Source: Psychromonas sp. (GTDB taxonomy: Bacteria > Pseudomonadota > Gammaproteobacteria > Enterobacterales > Psychromonadaceae). From it: a DNA stretch of 9,725 bases. Numbering within the stretch: position 1 is the first letter of the stretch; each line of letters opens with the position of its first letter. Below are positions 8,156 to 9,725 of this stretch, one piece after another. Below the pieces are notes generated by a model. It did no database searches, was not told where the DNA came from, and was given only the letters and a program-made list of their open reading frames with translations. The translations under genes were made by a program, and so were the position numbers. The stretch is taken from the NCBI GenBank assembly GCA_023145575.1, contig JAGLDN010000015.1, positions 1-9,725 on the forward strand, given 5' to 3'.

Positions 8156-8647
8156 TTAATTTGAAAGATAAACTGATAATTTTTCGATATTTACGTTGAT
8201 ATCACTATAACCAGTTGGGTACGCTTCTATCACGCCTCTCCAGTTTGATTTGTTGATATCTTGGAATGCAACAATAACTGCAATAAATTTGGTGCCATTA
8301 TTGAGCTTTATATTTTGTTTTACTTTTAAACCTGGATACATCTCTACCTGTTTTTTTTCAAGAAAATCTGGTCCTAAACTACCTTTTGGATTATCATAAA
8401 GTTCAAAAAATCCTAGATTATCAAATTCAGCACGAGAAGCCAACTGCAAAATAGTTACCACAACAGGGGATGCTCGGCCAGTAATATCTGGATTCACATC
8501 TGCGGCTACATCAAAAAGTAGATCAGTAGAGGGCGCAACAATTGCATTTGCAGCACTTGAAAAAATGTTTTTCGAGGTGCAAGAGAATAGCATTAAAGGT
8601 ACAACTAGTAAGAACAAGCTATTTTGAATAGATTTTGAAAAAATCAT
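8156..8647 (-). CDS. tssJ: T6SS outer-membrane lipoprotein TssJ
   Basis: A 163-residue lipoprotein of the TssJ (SciN/VasD) family. A short basic N-terminus and a hydrophobic stretch (about 10-21) lead to a lipobox LFSC with the lipidated cysteine at 23. The residue after it is Thr, not Asp, so outer-membrane sorting is expected. The mature part matches the family's beta-sandwich: a DLLFDVAADVNPD strand, SPVVVTILQLAS (the conserved strand with R/S-P-V-V), FFELYD, and a final strand ending in KLSVYL. In the envelope it binds the C-terminal periplasmic domain of TssM and ties the complex to the outer membrane. The ATG has a TGGAG ribosome site five bases upstream. The gene lies 28 bases after fha and 23 bases before tssK. 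The full length and intact lipobox argue for function. Confidence 0.93.
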   Translation of the reverse strand: MIFSKSIQNSLFLLVVPLMLFSCTSKNIFSSAANAIVAPSTDLLFDVAADVNPDITGRASPVVVTILQLASRAEFDNLGFFELYDNPKGSLGPDFLEKKQVEMYPGLKVKQNIKLNNGTKFIAVIVAFQDINKSNWRGVIEAYPTGYSDINVNIEKLSVYLSN

Positions 8648-8675
8648 TTGTACTCCAGTTAAGTCATTAATCCAA

Positions 8676-9725
8676 TTATTTTAAAGATTTAATTTTTTCA
8701 TTATAAGTTTTTATGAATGCTTCGTTCAGAGTAATGTTTCCGTGTAATTTCACCTCCTCTTTTAAATTTCGATGCAATGCCTTATATGCGTTCCAATTTT
8801 CTGCTTTTTTATTCCCAGGTATCAAATTACTCCAAAAATTTCCTTCTTTATTTTTCGAATTAATTATCTTGGGGTCTAACTGCATTATTACACTTTGAAT
8901 AGCACTTAGCATACCTGCTTTTAAAGCTTCCTCATGATGTAACGTATCCATAAAAGCTTCTTTAATCGCTTGTTTTGCAGGTAAAAAACTGCTAATTTTA
9001 TGTGCATATAAATTTTGGTAAATATCATCCATTGATATAGAAAATTTTAAAGGATTATTTTCTTTATGTTTGAAAATTGTTCGAGATATTTTATGCTCTT
9101 TTTTAAAAGCAACTCGAGTTTTTATCATTTTCGATAATCCCAAAAACATTAACCGCATAGATTGGCCTAGCTCAAAATAGGTTCCCATAGTAGCAAATTT
9201 TTTATAAATCAAATCCTGCACTCCTAGCCCTTTCATAAACATTGTGAACTCTTTATTTTTAATTAGAGCTTGTTTTGTACTGAACCGCGATTCAAATTTT
9301 GAGAGGTTTTCAGAAATATTCGTTTGTGGTATATTCTGTTCTTTGAATGACTCTTTTACTAATTTTTGTAATTGTTCATCCGGTATTTGTCTGTGTGTAT
9401 TTAAAGCGGTTTTTAAAGCCTCGGATACTACGTCTATGTTTTTCTTTTGTTCTGATTGTTTTGTCGTTGTGTGCAATGGTTCAGTAAATGGTGAATCAAA
9501 TTGTTTAGCTGCTGCATTCAATGGCATAGTTGCTGCTGAAGTCAATGCTGGTGCTTCTGGTGAATTAAATTGTTTACTTTCTGGTGAATTAAATTTTTTA
9601 GCGGCGGCATTCAATGGCAAAGTTGCTGCTGCATTCAATGGCATAGTTTCTGCTGAAATCAATGGTGGTGTTTCTAATGGTGGTGTTTCTGGTAAATTAA
9701 ATTCTTTACTTTCTGGTAAATTAAA
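8676..9725 (-). CDS. fha: T6SS forkhead-associated protein Fha/TagH, 3' part (5' end beyond window)
   Basis: A partial gene: the frame stays open to the window edge, giving 349 visible residues. A possible TTG at 9662 is not a credible start, because repeat-coding sequence continues upstream in the same frame. Residues are numbered from the edge. Residues 1 to about 92 are a low-complexity linker of repeated FN(S/L)PES, PLNAAA and ETPPL motifs. From about 110 to the end it matches the C-terminal domain of T6SS FHA proteins (TagH): FMKGLGV, the R-x-x-F-K-x-E-H helix, then the hallmark ENNPLKFS (222-229), FLPAKQAIKEAF and a late W-x-x-YKALH segment. The N-terminal FHA domain, which binds phosphothreonine, should lie beyond the edge. 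Fha is a scaffold whose phosphorylation by PpkA activates the P. aeruginosa H1-T6SS, and PppA reverses this. The position directly before tssJ is the same as fha1 in HSI-I. A repeat-bearing effector was considered, but NNPLKF and the location favour Fha. Confidence 0.86.
   Translation of the reverse strand, partial: FNLPESKEFNLPETPPLETPPLISAETMPLNAAATLPLNAAAKKFNSPESKQFNSPEAPALTSAATMPLNAAAKQFDSPFTEPLHTTTKQSEQKKNIDVVSEALKTALNTHRQIPDEQLQKLVKESFKEQNIPQTNISENLSKFESRFSTKQALIKNKEFTMFMKGLGVQDLIYKKFATMGTYFELGQSMRLMFLGLSKMIKTRVAFKKEHKISRTIFKHKENNPLKFSISMDDIYQNLYAHKISSFLPAKQAIKEAFMDTLHHEEALKAGMLSAIQSVIMQLDPKIINSKNKEGNFWSNLIPGNKKAENWNAYKALHRNLKEEVKLHGNITLNEAFIKTYNEKIKSLK
9490..9725 (-). repeat. In-frame tandem and interspersed repeats in the Fha linker
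   Basis: Two DNA units alternate. Unit A (18 bases, encoding K-x-F-N/D-x-P) occurs at 9490-9507, 9559-9576, 9583-9600 and 9691-9708, with a partial copy at 9715-9725. Unit B (24 bases, encoding T-M/L-P-L-N-A-A-A) occurs at 9508-9531, 9601-9624 and 9625-9648; the first and third copies are identical and the middle one differs at a few bases. A third, 15-base unit is covered separately. Units are multiples of three, so copy-number change would keep the frame. The array continues past the window edge. Confidence 0.85.
9661..9690 (-). repeat. Perfect 15-bp tandem duplication encoding ETPPL twice
   Basis: The 15 bases aatggtggtgtttct are present twice head to tail (9661-9675 and 9676-9690) with no mismatch, encoding two ETPPL pentapeptides on the minus strand. 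Perfect identity suggests a recent duplication by replication slippage. Each copy supplies a threonine followed by prolines. Confidence 0.85.

Noticed and set aside
8713..8898. Plus-strand open frame of 61 residues opposite fha
   Set aside because: It is antisense to the conserved Fha C-terminal domain and has a random-looking composition.
9490..9725. CRISPR array
   Set aside because: The repeats are coding, in frame, of several unit lengths and without unique spacers of constant size; they encode a protein linker.
360..9725. A novel defence or toxin system hidden in the cluster
   Set aside because: Every gene matches a known T6SS core or regulatory family at normal length and order; no extra cargo gene lies between them.

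Overview
The window is one arm of a type VI secretion system (T6SS) gene cluster. All seven protein genes lie on the minus strand and read from the right edge towards the left. In transcription order they are fha/tagH (5' end beyond the right edge), tssJ, tssK, tssL, tssM, tagF and pppA. This is the order I know from the Pseudomonas aeruginosa HSI-I locus (fha1-tssJ-tssK-tssL-tssM-tagF-pppA). The DNA is A+T-rich (roughly one third G+C by eye), with evenly AT-biased codon use. That fits a low-GC gammaproteobacterium, perhaps host-associated. I cannot name a genus, and the composition gives no reason to call the block recently acquired.

Layout: 1-359 is non-coding as far as I can see, holding only weak inverted repeats. 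360-1133 is pppA (PP2C phosphatase) and 1143-1853 is tagF (repressor). 1835-5410 is tssM, 5439-6779 is tssL with a C-terminal OmpA-like domain, 6801-8132 is tssK, and 8156-8647 is tssJ. 8676-9725 is the 3' part of fha/tagH, with a repeat-rich linker at the window edge. Gaps between genes are 9-28 bases, and tagF overlaps tssM by 19 bases, so this is almost certainly one transcription unit. No promoter is visible inside it; the operon promoter must lie beyond the right edge.

How the genes work together: TssJ (outer-membrane lipoprotein), TssM and TssL (inner membrane) form the trans-envelope complex. TssK links that complex to the baseplate. Fha, PppA and TagF are the post-translational control set: in studied systems a threonine kinase (PpkA) phosphorylates Fha or TssL, PppA reverses this, and TagF represses assembly. 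No kinase gene lies in the window, although in P. aeruginosa ppkA directly follows pppA.

I see no previously undescribed system. The points most worth a second look are the tandem-repeat Fha linker, the missing kinase next to the phosphatase, candidate phosphothreonine sites in the TssL N-terminus, and the unusual tssM start region. The sheath, Hcp, VgrG, ClpV and effector genes are not in this window.
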